Assembly: GCF_004402695.1 (NCBI RefSeq)
Contig: NZ_SOFL01000012.1
Coordinates: 62,001 to 126,000, forward strand
Length of the DNA: 64,000 nt
Source: Cryobacterium adonitolivorans
Lineage (GTDB): Bacteria; Actinomycetota; Actinomycetes; Actinomycetales; Microbacteriaceae
Reading direction: 5' to 3'
Below, piece after piece: positions 32,437 to 43,001 of the stretch. The notes under the pieces were generated by a model. The model searched no databases and had not been told where the DNA came from. It worked only from the letters and a program-made list of their open reading frames with translations. The position numbers were made by a program, and so were the translations under genes. How positions within the stretch are numbered: position 1 is the first letter of the stretch; each line of letters begins with the position of its first letter.

Positions 32437-33129
32437 ATGACTGACGGCCCCCGCATCCTTATCGTTGACGACGAACCCAACATTCGGGATCTCCTCACCA
32501 CTAGCCTCCGCTTCGCCGGTTTCGCCGTGCGCGCCGTGGGAAACGGTGCCCAGGCGATTTCGGCGGTGCTTGAGGAAGAGCCCGACCTCATCATCCTCGA
32601 CGTGATGTTGCCCGACATGAACGGCTTCGGCGTGACCAAGCGCCTGCGTTCGGCCGGCTACACCGCGCCGATCCTCTTCCTCACAGCCAAGGACGACACC
32701 GAAGACAAGATCACCGGCCTCACCGTCGGCGGCGACGACTACGTGACCAAGCCGTTCAGCCTCGACGAGATCGTGGCACGCATCAAGGCCATCCTGCGCC
32801 GCACCATGCACGCCGATGAGGACGCGGTCATCCGTGCCGGCGAGCTCACCATGGACCAGGACACACACGAGGTCCTCGTTGGCGACCAGCCCATCGAACT
32901 CAGCCCCACCGAGTTCAAGCTGCTGCGTTACCTGATGCTCAACCCGAACCGGGTGCTCTCGAAGGCGCAGATCCTCGACCACGTCTGGGAGTACGACTTC
33001 AACGGCGATGCGGGCATTGTGGAGTCCTACATTTCGTACCTGCGTCGCAAGGTGGACATGCACTCCAGCGAGCCGTTGATCCAGACCAAGCGCGGATTCG
33101 GCTACATGCTCAAGGCCGCCAAGGCGTAG
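32437..33129 (+). CDS. OmpR/PhoP-like response regulator
   Basis: 230 aa. Receiver domain with acidic pocket VDDEPN (~11), phosphoacceptor Asp in LIILDVMLPD (~52) and the switch Lys in DDYVTKPFS (~103). A winged-helix output domain follows, ending RRKVD, LIQTKRGFGYML. The sequence is close in pattern to mycobacterial PhoP (GGDDYVTKPFSL, LSPTEFKLLRY, VWEYDF). The partner kinase starts 29 bp downstream, so this is a two-component operon. The input signal is unknown; phosphate is handled by SenX3-RegX3 elsewhere in this window. Confidence 0.92.
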   Translation: MTDGPRILIVDDEPNIRDLLTTSLRFAGFAVRAVGNGAQAISAVLEEEPDLIILDVMLPDMNGFGVTKRLRSAGYTAPILFLTAKDDTEDKITGLTVGGDDYVTKPFSLDEIVARIKAILRRTMHADEDAVIRAGELTMDQDTHEVLVGDQPIELSPTEFKLLRYLMLNPNRVLSKAQILDHVWEYDFNGDAGIVESYISYLRRKVDMHSSEPLIQTKRGFGYMLKAAKA

Positions 33130-33158
33130 ACCCAGTTTCACTTCCTTAGACTGGAACA

Positions 33159-34940
33159 ATGCATGTGGCCCTGATGGACCGTTGGAGCCGGATTTCGCTC
33201 CGCTCCAAGATCACCGGTGTGACCGTGCTGATGCTCACGCTCGGCCTGCTCGTTTCCGGGGTGGGCACCATGGTCATCCTGCAGAACTACGTCGTGCAAC
33301 AGGTGGATGCCAGCCTGCAGACCGAGGCGCAGACCACCCTGATGGACTACCGGAACTCGATGGCGAACGGCAACGCCTCCGGGGTGGACTCCGATTACTT
33401 CGTGGCGGTCTACGACCAGAACGGCGTTCTGAAAGACCGCACCTGGCGGGACCGCCCGCGCTCCAGCCTGCCCGCGGTGACCATGGCGCTGGACCTGCCC
33501 AGCGTGATCGCCATGAACGGCGCCGTTCAGAAGCTCTCTGACGCGCATGGCAATACCGAATTCCACGCGGTCGCAGTGCCGTTCGTGATCAACTCCACCG
33601 GCACCTACGGCACCCTCCTGATGGCCGTGTCGCTGCAATCGGCGCAGAACACCGTCAACACCTACCTCAGCATCTTCCTCGGTTTCGGGGTGGGTGTGGT
33701 GCTGGTGGGTGCCATGCTCACCCGGCTGCTCGTCACCACGACCTTCGCCCCGCTGCGTGAGGCCGAGCGTACGGCAGCGGCCATCGCCGACGGTGACTTC
33801 AGCCAACGGCTGGGTGGCGCCACACCCAACACCGAGGTCGGCCGGCTCAACCGGTCCCTCAACACCATGCTCAGCCGCATCGACCGGGCTTTCAAGGATC
33901 GGGCCCGCACGATCGACCAGATGCGCCGCTTCGTCGGCGACGCCAGCCACGAACTGCGCACCCCGCTAGTCTCGGTGCGCGGCTATGCCGAGCTCTACCG
34001 GATGGGCGCACTGCAGACCCCCGAAGACGTGGCCCAGGCCATGGAGCGCATCGAGAAGGAGGCGATCCGCATGGGCGGGCTCGTGGAGGACCTGCTCGAG
34101 CTCGCCAGGTTGGATGAGACCAAACCGCTCTCGCTCACCCGGGTAGACCTGCTGCCACTGGCCCACGACGCCGCGCTCGACGCCATGGCCTCCTCTCCGG
34201 GCCGTCAGGTCACCGTTCTGACGAGCAACCCCTCCGAATTCGACGACGAGCCTCCCGCGGCGTCCATCGACCTGGCACACTCCACCGGTGAGGTCGCCCC
34301 CGTCTCGTCGTCGCCCCCACAGAGCCCTGCCGCCGACACGACGCCGGCCAAGGCCACGGCGGCCAAGAACACCGCACCCAGGGGCGCGGGAGCCAAGGGC
34401 GAACAGCCCGGCACCGGCACGATATCGTTCGCCGGCGCCACCCTCGCCCGGCTCCGCACCCGCAGGCCCAAGCGCACGGATGCGGCCCTCCCCGCCGCCG
34501 AGACTCCCGCAGTCGTCGAGGCCCCGCCGGAACTGGACGCGGTGATCATGGCCGAAGAGAACAAGGTGCGCCAGGTCATCACCAACCTGATGGGCAACGC
34601 CCTGCGGTTCAGCCCGGCAGACAGCCCGGTGGAGCTCGAGGTCTCCGTCGACCGACGCAACCAGCGGGCCTCCATCTCGATCATCGACCACGGCGAGGGC
34701 ATCCCCCCGCAGATCCGCGACAAGATCTTCCAGCGCTTCTGGCGGGCCGACACCTCTCGCGCCAGGGAGACCGGCGGCAGCGGCCTCGGCCTGGCGATCG
34801 TGGCATCCATCGTGGCCAGCCACAACGGCTCGATCGAGGTTCTGCAGACCCCGGGCGGCGGCGCCACCTTCCGGGTGTGGTTCCCGCTGGCCGAGTCGCC
34901 CGCCGCCCCCCAGTCACTCACGTCGCCTGCCCTGGGCTGA
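33159..34940 (+). CDS. Sensor histidine kinase with an unusual linker inside the kinase region
   Basis: 593 aa. Two transmembrane helices (about 16-40 and 165-190) enclose an extracellular sensor of about 120 residues, followed by HAMP (LREAERTAAAIADGD), HisKA with the phospho-His in DASHELRTPLVS (~265), and HATPase_c with NLMGNALRFSP (~470), DHGEGIP and GGSGLGLAI. About 110 residues of Pro/Ala/Thr-rich, partly basic sequence (~350-460) sit between the HisKA bundle and the N-box, where most kinases have only a short connection and the first ATPase strands. A second start at Met6 is possible. It pairs with the PhoP-like regulator upstream. Confidence 0.9.
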   Translation: MHVALMDRWSRISLRSKITGVTVLMLTLGLLVSGVGTMVILQNYVVQQVDASLQTEAQTTLMDYRNSMANGNASGVDSDYFVAVYDQNGVLKDRTWRDRPRSSLPAVTMALDLPSVIAMNGAVQKLSDAHGNTEFHAVAVPFVINSTGTYGTLLMAVSLQSAQNTVNTYLSIFLGFGVGVVLVGAMLTRLLVTTTFAPLREAERTAAAIADGDFSQRLGGATPNTEVGRLNRSLNTMLSRIDRAFKDRARTIDQMRRFVGDASHELRTPLVSVRGYAELYRMGALQTPEDVAQAMERIEKEAIRMGGLVEDLLELARLDETKPLSLTRVDLLPLAHDAALDAMASSPGRQVTVLTSNPSEFDDEPPAASIDLAHSTGEVAPVSSSPPQSPAADTTPAKATAAKNTAPRGAGAKGEQPGTGTISFAGATLARLRTRRPKRTDAALPAAETPAVVEAPPELDAVIMAEENKVRQVITNLMGNALRFSPADSPVELEVSVDRRNQRASISIIDHGEGIPPQIRDKIFQRFWRADTSRARETGGSGLGLAIVASIVASHNGSIEVLQTPGGGATFRVWFPLAESPAAPQSLTSPALG

Positions 34941-34982
34941 CCGGTGCCACCCGGTCGTCCCGTTCCTCCCCAGCCCGGTCGG

Positions 34983-35002
34983 CGCCCGGTTGTCCCCGGG
35001 CG
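34983..35002 (+). terminator. GC hairpin downstream of the histidine kinase
   Basis: CGCCCGG (34983-34989) pairs with CCGGGCG (34996-35002), 42 nt after the kinase stop. No T-run. The rest of the 153-bp gap before the WXG100 gene shows nothing else I can name. Confidence 0.35.
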
Positions 35003-35093
35003 ACGCCTCAGGCCGATTGCGACCATCCGCACGCCGTAGCGTCGCCCGCGGGCGTCACCCTGACGTTGCACACGAGCGGACGGAGCCTTTTCA

Positions 35094-35384
35094 ATGACCC
35101 AGTTCCAGGTCGACAGCGATGCACTGATCACCACCACCGGCGCGGCGCGCGCCACCATGGCCCGCATCCAGGCCGAGGTGGCGGCGCTGCTCGGGCAGCT
35201 CACCGGGCTGGAGGGCTCCTGGACCGGTCAGGCGTCGGCTCAGTTCCAGGGGGCCGTCGCGGCGTGGCGCACGACCCAGCTGCACGTGGAGCAGAGCGCG
35301 GACGCGCTCAACCAGGCGCTCGGGCAGGCCGGCCAGCAGTACGCAGAGGTCGAGCAGGCCAACGCCCGGCTGTTCGCCCGGTAG
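35094..35384 (+). CDS. WXG100-family type VII secretion substrate-like protein
   Basis: 96 aa, two helices joined by a turn with the WXG motif as SWTG near residue 43, the size and layout of ESAT-6/EsxA proteins. Such proteins form four-helix dimers and are exported by EccC-type ATPases, or act as chaperone-like partners. No other ESX gene lies in the window, so this is an orphan copy. The C-terminal YxxxD/E export signal can be read as YAEVE at about 83-87. GGAG lies about 9 nt ahead of ATG 35094. It is convergent with groEL, sharing the terminator. Confidence 0.9.
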   Translation: MTQFQVDSDALITTTGAARATMARIQAEVAALLGQLTGLEGSWTGQASAQFQGAVAAWRTTQLHVEQSADALNQALGQAGQQYAEVEQANARLFAR

Positions 35385-35401
35385 CCCGGCACCGACACAG
35401 C

Positions 35402-35437
35402 AAAAGGCTGGGCGCCTCCCGAAGGAGACGCCCAGCC
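35402..35437. terminator. Terminator of groEL, usable from both sides
   Basis: A 14-bp stem (35406-35419 with 35424-35437, one mismatch, CGAA loop). On the minus strand it is followed by TTTTG, so it ends the groEL message. The WXG100 gene is convergent and could use the same hairpin. Confidence 0.8.
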
Positions 35438-35470
35438 TGAGGTCGTGCGTTAGTGCTGGTGTGGCGGGAC

Positions 35471-38304
<2,834 letters not shown>

Positions 38305-38461
38305 GCCACACACCCTAGCTCCGCCTGGTATGTCTGCCTGGCGTTCATGGTGGTGGCGTGACTGACACTCGGTGTTCGACCGGTGATTCTGTGTTCAGCG
38401 ATCGAGCAAGTGCGTGATGTTCACAGCTGGTTGAGGCTGTGTGCTGTTCGGCGCGGGGTGG

Positions 38462-38665
38462 TTAGGCCGGGCGGACCGACTCGGCCTGCGGGCCCTTGGC
38501 TCCGGTACCGAGTTCGAAGATCACGTGCTGGCCTTCTTCGAGAACCTTGTAGCCGTGCATGTCGATGGCGGAGTAGTGAACGAAGACGTCCTGCCCACCT
38601 CCATCGACTGTGATGAAGCCGAAACCCTTTTCAGCGTTGAACCATTTGACGGTTCCGTTCGCCAT
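38462..38665 (-). CDS. cspA: CspA-family cold-shock protein
   Basis: 67 aa, a complete single cold-shock domain: [15 protein letters not shown] with RNP1, DVFVHYSAI with RNP2, then [14 protein letters not shown]. It binds single-stranded RNA and melts structure at low temperature. GGGGAG lies 7-8 nt before ATG 38665. The 5' region up to the next gene is about 220 bp and contains an 8-bp-stem hairpin at 38759-38779, as expected for the long structured leader of a cold-shock mRNA. Confidence 0.95.
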   Translation of the reverse strand: MANGTVKWFNAEKGFGFITVDGGGQDVFVHYSAIDMHGYKVLEEGQHVIFELGTGAKGPQAESVRPA

Positions 38666-38888
38666 GTGAAACTCCCCTGTTGCAGTGTTGTATTCGGCAC
38701 TCACCCGCTGGTGTTACCGGGCCTGGCGCAGAAGCTGCGTCCACCGTCTCGTAAGGGGGCGCTCTCGGAAGGAGAGCGCTCCGCAAGAAAATGAGCGACC
38801 ACTGCAGACACTAGTGACGGGAGGGAAACTCAATAGGGGGTTGACTGGGGAGGGCAACCCCAGTATTGCGCGGAGCCGTTAGGCCAGG
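38666..38888 (-). promoter_or_regulatory. Likely cspA leader region
   Basis: On the minus strand, GCGCTCTC and GAGAGCGC (complements of 38772-38779 and 38759-38766) form a strong hairpin in the presumed cspA 5' untranslated region. Nearer the LytR_C gene, CTGGGG and CCCCAG (about 38848-38868) could terminate that gene. The promoter itself is not clear. Confidence 0.4.
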
Positions 38889-39449
38889 TCAGCCGGCGGG
38901 CATCACGTAGTCGCTGCCCACGACGACGGTCAGCGTGGCATCTGAGCCCGCGAAGTCGTCGGCCAGCAAGACCTCGGAACCGGGCAGCAGCGCCGCCACA
39001 CCGCGTGCAGCGCCCTCCAGGGACGCATCCGCGTAGTAAACGGTCGTCGTGACGACGTCTTCGGTATCCGCGTCGCTGGTGCTGCCGACGGTCCAGCCGC
39101 TGGTCGCGAGCAGGTCGCCGACCGACCGGGCCACGCCGGTCGTCGGGGTCCCGTTGAGCACCGTGACACTCGCACTGGGGTCAGTGGTCGGCTCCGCCGT
39201 CGGCACCGGTTCCGGCGTCGGCTCCGCGGGGGTGGTCTCTGCCTCGATACCGGGGATGGTGATATTCAGCCGGTTGTTCAGGACTGTCAGTCCGACGGCG
39301 CCCACCCCGATAAGGAGAGCGGTCGCGGCGAGCGCCCACCAGAAGGCCACCCAGCGACGCCCTTTCTTGGCTGGTGCGCGGTGCGCCCCCACGCGGTCGA
39401 GCTTGTGCGGGAGGTCATCGAAGCGGTCTTTCGGGTACGAAGTGGGCAT
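38889..39449 (-). CDS. LytR_C domain membrane protein
   Basis: 186 aa. One transmembrane helix at about 34-58 (VAFWWALAATALLIGVGAV) after a basic KKGRR cytoplasmic tail, a Thr/Pro/Glu-rich spacer (~75-95), and a C-terminal LytR/CpsA/Psr C-terminal-type domain: ASVTVLNGTPTTGVARSVGDLL, TVYYADASLEGAARGVA. The catalytic LCP domain is absent. Such stand-alone LytR_C proteins are exported and linked to the envelope, with unknown activity. The DUF3263 gene lies 50 bp upstream on the same strand. Confidence 0.85.
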   Translation of the reverse strand: MPTSYPKDRFDDLPHKLDRVGAHRAPAKKGRRWVAFWWALAATALLIGVGAVGLTVLNNRLNITIPGIEAETTPAEPTPEPVPTAEPTTDPSASVTVLNGTPTTGVARSVGDLLATSGWTVGSTSDADTEDVVTTTVYYADASLEGAARGVAALLPGSEVLLADDFAGSDATLTVVVGSDYVMPAG

Positions 39450-39499
39450 CGTCTGTCTGGTTCGATCCTCGTTTGGCTGAACACACGGTAGGAGGTTCC

Positions 39500-39799
39500 C
39501 TACTCGATAGGGCGGATGGCTCGGGCTGACCGCGCCTGCGACCGCGCGTCACGCATCCGTTGCAGTCGTTTGACCAGCATGGGATCGTGGGCGAGGGCAA
39601 GCGGGGAGTCGAGCAGGGCACCCACCAACTGATAGTACCGGGCCGCCGACATGCCGAATTCGGAGCGAATGGCCTGCTCCTTGGCACCCGGGTGCGACCA
39701 CCAGCGCCGCTCGAACGCGAGCAGGTTTTCGTCACGAGGGCTGAGCCCCACGGTGCCTTCGGCGCCCCGTTCGCTCTCGCCGTGCTCGCTGGTCGCCAT
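39500..39799 (-). CDS. DUF3263 family protein
   Basis: 99 aa. LSPRDENLLAFERRWWSHPGAKEQAIR followed by FGMSAARYYQLVGALLDSP is the DUF3263 signature, a helix-turn-helix-like actinobacterial protein thought to be regulatory. Arg-rich helical C-terminus (KRLQRMRDARSQARSAR). ATG 39799 is chosen over the upstream in-frame ATG at 39808 because AGGA lies 8 nt before it. Same strand as the LytR_C gene, with which it commonly co-occurs. Confidence 0.85.
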   Translation of the reverse strand: MATSEHGESERGAEGTVGLSPRDENLLAFERRWWSHPGAKEQAIRSEFGMSAARYYQLVGALLDSPLALAHDPMLVKRLQRMRDARSQARSARAIRPIE

Positions 39800-39995
39800 G
39801 TGCGTCATCCTATTTGGCACGAACTGGGTTTTCGCTGACCGGACCCGCCTGTCGCGGAGACGTTGACCCGCTACGGTCGAGGGTGGGAATCGGCTGGGGA
39901 ATCACCGCGTGCGCCGTCACCGGGAATGCCGGAGAGCCCGGCCGAGTTTACTCTGGAGGCAGTTCTCTGCCGAGACTGGATCGAAAGGACGCACC

Positions 39996-40397
39996 ATGGA
40001 CTACGAGGTCACCAAGTCTGACGCCGAATGGAAGGCGGAGCTCACCGCAGAGCAGTACGCCGTGCTGCGCGGTGCGGCCACCGAACGCGCCTGGACCGGC
40101 GAACTCCTCGACGAGGGCCGCTCCGGCGTCTACACCTGCGGCGCCTGCAACGCCGAGTTGTTCAAGAGCGGCACGAAGTTCGACTCCGGCTGCGGCTGGC
40201 CGAGCTTCTATGAGTCAGTGCGCCCCGAGGCCGTGGAGCTCATCGAAGACCGTTCGCTCGGCGTCGTGCGAACCGAGGTGCGCTGCGCAGCGTGTGGATC
40301 GCACCTGGGCCACGTGTTCGACGACGGTTTCGGCACCCCAACCGGTGACCGGTACTGCATGAACTCGATCTCGCTCAACTTCACCCCCGTCGGCTAA
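39996..40397 (+). CDS. msrB: Peptide-methionine (R)-S-oxide reductase
   Basis: 133 aa. Two CxxC zinc pairs (CGAC ~46 and CAAC ~95), the GCGWPSFY motif (~68) and the catalytic Cys in DRYCMNSISL (~124) show a complete MsrB, which repairs methionine-R-sulfoxide in cytoplasmic proteins using thioredoxin. GAAAGGA lies 7-8 nt before ATG 39996, which rules out the upstream open frame. A large palindrome follows the stop. Confidence 0.96.
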   Translation: MDYEVTKSDAEWKAELTAEQYAVLRGAATERAWTGELLDEGRSGVYTCGACNAELFKSGTKFDSGCGWPSFYESVRPEAVELIEDRSLGVVRTEVRCAACGSHLGHVFDDGFGTPTGDRYCMNSISLNFTPVG

Positions 40398-40420
40398 GTC
40401 CGGGGCGGCCTCCGCGGCCG

Positions 40421-40488
40421 CAACTGTTACCCGCGCGGACAATTGCGTCCGGCGCACCGGACGCAATTGTCCGCAGCGGGAACAGTTG
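40421..40488. repeat. Intergenic palindrome, GCGGACAA family, copy 2 (32-bp arms)
   Basis: Arms 40421-40452 and 40457-40488 with a CGCA centre. The inner 18 bp of each arm (GCGGACAATTGCGTCCGG and its complement) pair perfectly; the outer part has a few mismatches. The outer CAACTGTT/AACAGTTG ends recur in copy 3. It lies just after msrB and could also act as a terminator. Confidence 0.8.
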
Positions 40489-40493
40489 GGCGG

Positions 40494-40742
40494 TCACCGG
40501 GGAGCCGCGTGGCTGCACCGGTGGTCGGGCAGGTCAGGCGTCGCGCGCAACGGACGCAGCCGGGCCAGCGCCGACGGGCCCATCCCGTGCAGTCGGGCGA
40601 GGACGTCAGGGTCCATCGCGCGCAGATCCTTTACGGTCAGGATGCCTGCGGCCACGAGCGCGCGCCGCGCGGGAGCAGGGATTCCCTGAGCTACCCAGAC
40701 CGCCCTATCCGCATCCGCACTGCCATAACCGTCCCGAGCCAT
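40494..40742 (-). CDS. Small helix-hairpin-helix protein between two palindromes
   Basis: 82 aa. GIPAPARRALVAAGILTVKDLRAMDPDVLARLHGMGPSALARLR has the pattern of two helix-hairpin-helix turns (GIPAPARRAL, HGMGPSALARL), like the alpha-CTD of RNA polymerase and other DNA-binding folds. No catalytic residues. It is flanked by copies 2 and 3 of the same palindrome family. No ribosome site is obvious before ATG 40742. A DNA-binding role is likely; a link with the repeats is speculative. Confidence 0.6.
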   Translation of the reverse strand: MARDGYGSADADRAVWVAQGIPAPARRALVAAGILTVKDLRAMDPDVLARLHGMGPSALARLRPLRATPDLPDHRCSHAAPR

Positions 40743-40775
40743 GCCCCCCAACTTAGGATCCGGATTCGGCGGCCG

Positions 40776-40843
40776 CAAGTGTTGCCCGTGCGGACAATTG
40801 CGCCCGGCGCACGGGACGTACATGTCCGCACCGGCAACAGTTG
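40776..40843. repeat. Intergenic palindrome, GCGGACAA family, copy 3
   Basis: Left arm from 40776 (CAAGTGTTGCCCGTGCGG) and right arm to 40843 (CCGCACCGGCAACAGTTG) pair with a few mismatches around a GGCGCACGGG centre. Same architecture as copy 2. Confidence 0.7.
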
Positions 40844-40861
40844 GCCCGCGTTCGGGAGGAT

Positions 40862-41005
40862 GCGCATGGCAGTGCTCAGGCGAAGGCGTTCACTGGTCGC
40901 CCACGTGGAGGTGGTCGCACCCTGCTCCGGTGACGTGAACAGCGAGTTGACGGTGCCGTCCTCGGTCATCCAACCCGCGGCGATCGTCCCTGCGTACGCT
41001 CGCCC
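40862..41005 (-). pseudogene. Remnant of a short-chain dehydrogenase/reductase gene
   Basis: The minus strand reads AYAGTIAAGWMTEDGTV then TSPEQGATTSTWATSE. The (T/S)PEQGAxTSxWA string is the well-known C-terminal motif of SDR enzymes of the retinol-dehydrogenase-like group (usually TPEQGAATSVWAATS). No Rossmann motif, catalytic Tyr-Lys pair or start codon lies upstream in frame. The rest of the enzyme has been lost, so I call a truncated relic. Confidence 0.55.
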
Positions 41006-41043
41006 CCCACGGACCCGGTGACGTCAGGCCGCGGTCGGGTAGG

Positions 41044-41667
41044 TCAGGCCGCGCCCAGGCCGATCCGGTCGTCCGGCCCGATCTCGCGCACCACGCGGGC
41101 CGGATTGCCGGCGGCAATGACCCCGGCCGGGACGTCCTTGGTGACGACGGAGCCGGCGCCGATGATGCTGCCCGCGCCGATGGTCACCCCGGGGCAGACC
41201 ACGACATTGCCGCCGAGCCAGACATCGTCTTCGATGGTGATCGGTGAGACCCGCTCGAATCCGGCACGGCGCTCCGCCACGTCCAGGGCATGACTCGGCG
41301 TGTACAGCCGGGCGCTGGGTCCCACCAGCACGTTTGCGCCGATGCTGATCTCCCCGCCGCCCAGCGTGAGGAAGTCCGCATTGATGAACGTGTTCGCGCC
41401 CACGTGCAGTCGAGAGCCGTAATCCAGGTACAGCGGCGGCCGGAAGTCGGCGCCGGCGCCGGCGCTGCCGAGCATCCCGGCGAACAGCGCGTGCGCCGCG
41501 GGCTGGTCGTCATCGTAGAGCGCGGTGATCTGCCGGCAGGTGCGCTGCGTACTCGACGTCATCTCGGCCAGCTCGGGCCCGGAACGATACCGGTACCACT
41601 CCCCCGCCACCATCTTGTCGAATTCGGAGCGAACGGGCTGCTGGGGTATTTTGTTGTCTATTACCAC
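41044..41667 (-). CDS. Maltose/galactoside-type sugar O-acetyltransferase
   Basis: 207 aa. N-terminal Mac domain (SEFDKMVAGEWYRYRSGPELA) and left-handed beta helix with hexapeptide repeats (INADFLTLGGG, IEDDVWLGGNVVVCPGVTIGAGSIIGAG) plus the active-site His in YTPSHALD (~125). It transfers acetyl from acetyl-CoA to sugars. The PSHALD and GNPARVVREI motifs place it with MAA/LacA enzymes. GTG 41667 is the earliest in-frame start; Met20 is the alternative and no ribosome site is convincing for either. The SDR relic and the broken CLC gene nearby suggest this is a plastic region. Confidence 0.88.
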   Translation of the reverse strand: MVIDNKIPQQPVRSEFDKMVAGEWYRYRSGPELAEMTSSTQRTCRQITALYDDDQPAAHALFAGMLGSAGAGADFRPPLYLDYGSRLHVGANTFINADFLTLGGGEISIGANVLVGPSARLYTPSHALDVAERRAGFERVSPITIEDDVWLGGNVVVCPGVTIGAGSIIGAGSVVTKDVPAGVIAAGNPARVVREIGPDDRIGLGAA

Positions 41668-41743
41668 AAACCCAAGCGTAGACCCGTTTCCGGCCCCCCG
41701 CGCGACGCTCAGCCTCGACCAACCCCCAACGTCAACCGACCGC

Positions 41744-42139
41744 TCACGGTTCGTCCGCCGGCCGGCGCCGTTCGGCCAGCTCCGCCTCGAGCCGTCGAAT
41801 GCGGGCCTGTTCGGCGTGGAAGTCGATCTCGCGCTCGAGGTCGGCCAGTTCGTCCTCGGTGGTCCTCGCCAGGCGCGCCGGCTGCACCGTGGGTCCGCCG
41901 GCGGGAGCGGGGCGGCGGCGAGGCATGCCGACGCTGGACCGCTCGGCCGGGACGGGATACTCCCGGCCGATGGCAAACCAGAGCAGGCTGCCGATCACCG
42001 GGAGAAAGATCACCAGCAGCACCCAGAGCACCTTGGGCAGGTGCTTCACCTGGCCGTTCTGCCGGGTGATGATGTCCACGAGGGTGGCGACGATGAGCAC
42101 CAGGAGCAGAGCGGAGAACAGCGCGTTCCCGGCCGTCAT
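41744..42139 (-). CDS. PLDc_N-domain membrane protein
   Basis: 131 aa. Two transmembrane helices with the phospholipase D-nuclease N-terminal pattern between them (IVATLVDIITRQNGQVKHLPKVLWVLLVIFLPVIGSLLWFAIGR begins at ~17; key residues K-LPK-LW and P-IG). A cytoplasmic Glu/Arg coiled-coil tail follows (EREIDFHAEQARIRRLEAELAE). Such small proteins are often membrane anchors; the actual phospholipase domain is absent. No function is established. Confidence 0.85.
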   Translation of the reverse strand: MTAGNALFSALLLVLIVATLVDIITRQNGQVKHLPKVLWVLLVIFLPVIGSLLWFAIGREYPVPAERSSVGMPRRRPAPAGGPTVQPARLARTTEDELADLEREIDFHAEQARIRRLEAELAERRRPADEP

Positions 42140-42225
42140 AGTGTGGGCCTTGCGCTGCCGATTCGTCCGGGCCAGCGTGGGCTAGGACTCTGGCACGCCC
42201 ATAGCCCGACGAGGAGGACCGCGAT

Positions 42226-42969
42226 ATGGACGTGCACCCCGATCCGTCGGCACCGGCACAGCCGTCGCCCGATCCGCTGGCGGTGATCCGCTCCCGCGGT
42301 TACCTGCGCATCCTGCTGCTGGCCGGGCTCGTCGGAGTGCCGGTGTTGATCGCCGCCTATGGCTTCATGGCGCTGGTGACCTGGCTGCAGTAGTACCTGT
42401 TCACCGCGCTGCGCGGCGTCCTGGGCTTCGCCGACGTACCGCTCTGGTAGCCGTTTCCGCTGTTGGCCCTGTCGGGGCTGCTGGTGGCGCCAGCCGTGCT
42501 GTTCGCGCAGGTGACCGGGGAGGACACCGCCGAGGTGCTCTTCTCCGGTCAGTCGGCGCTGCCTTCGCTGATCTCCGACGGTGCTGCCTGGCCAGTGGGG
42601 CGCGGTCCTGCTGCTGATCCTGTGCAAGGCGCTTGGCTGTGGCCTGTCGCTGGCGCGTTCCGGGGCGGCCCGATCTTCCCGGCGATGTTCCTCGGCGCCG
42701 CCCTGGGGATCGCGGCCTCGCCTCTGCCCGGCGTGGTGCTGGTGCCGGCGGCGGAGGTGGGCATCGGCGCCATGTGCGCGTCGATGCTGCGCCTGCCGCT
42801 CACCAGCGTGCTGCTGGCCACGGTGCTGCTCAGCAGCGACGCGTATGCCGTGATGCCGCTGGTGATCGTGGCGGTGGTCGTCGCGCACGCGATCACCGGC
42901 CGGTTGCCCGAGCCGCCGGGCCCGCAGCTGAGCCGCACGCTGCCTTCCGGCAGCCCGTCGACGGGCTGA
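42226..42969 (+). pseudogene. Voltage-gated chloride channel (CLC) pseudogene
   Basis: Reading from ATG 42226 behind GAGGAGG, the product starts like a CLC protein, but TAG stops interrupt it at 42391-42393 (WLQ-stop-YLF, one change from CAG) and 42448-42450 (LW-stop-PFP, one change from TGG). After them the frame shows EDTAEVLFSGQSALP and FRGGPIFPAMFLGAALG, the conserved chloride-pathway regions. Between about 42597 and 42655 the correct sequence (LLLILCKALG) is in the +1 frame, so two compensating shifts are present. At 248 codons against about 420 usual for the family, a large internal segment is also missing. Functional expression is not expected. Confidence 0.88.
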
Positions 42970-43001
42970 CCCGGCCAGGGTCGCCCGTCACGGCGCGCCC
43001 G

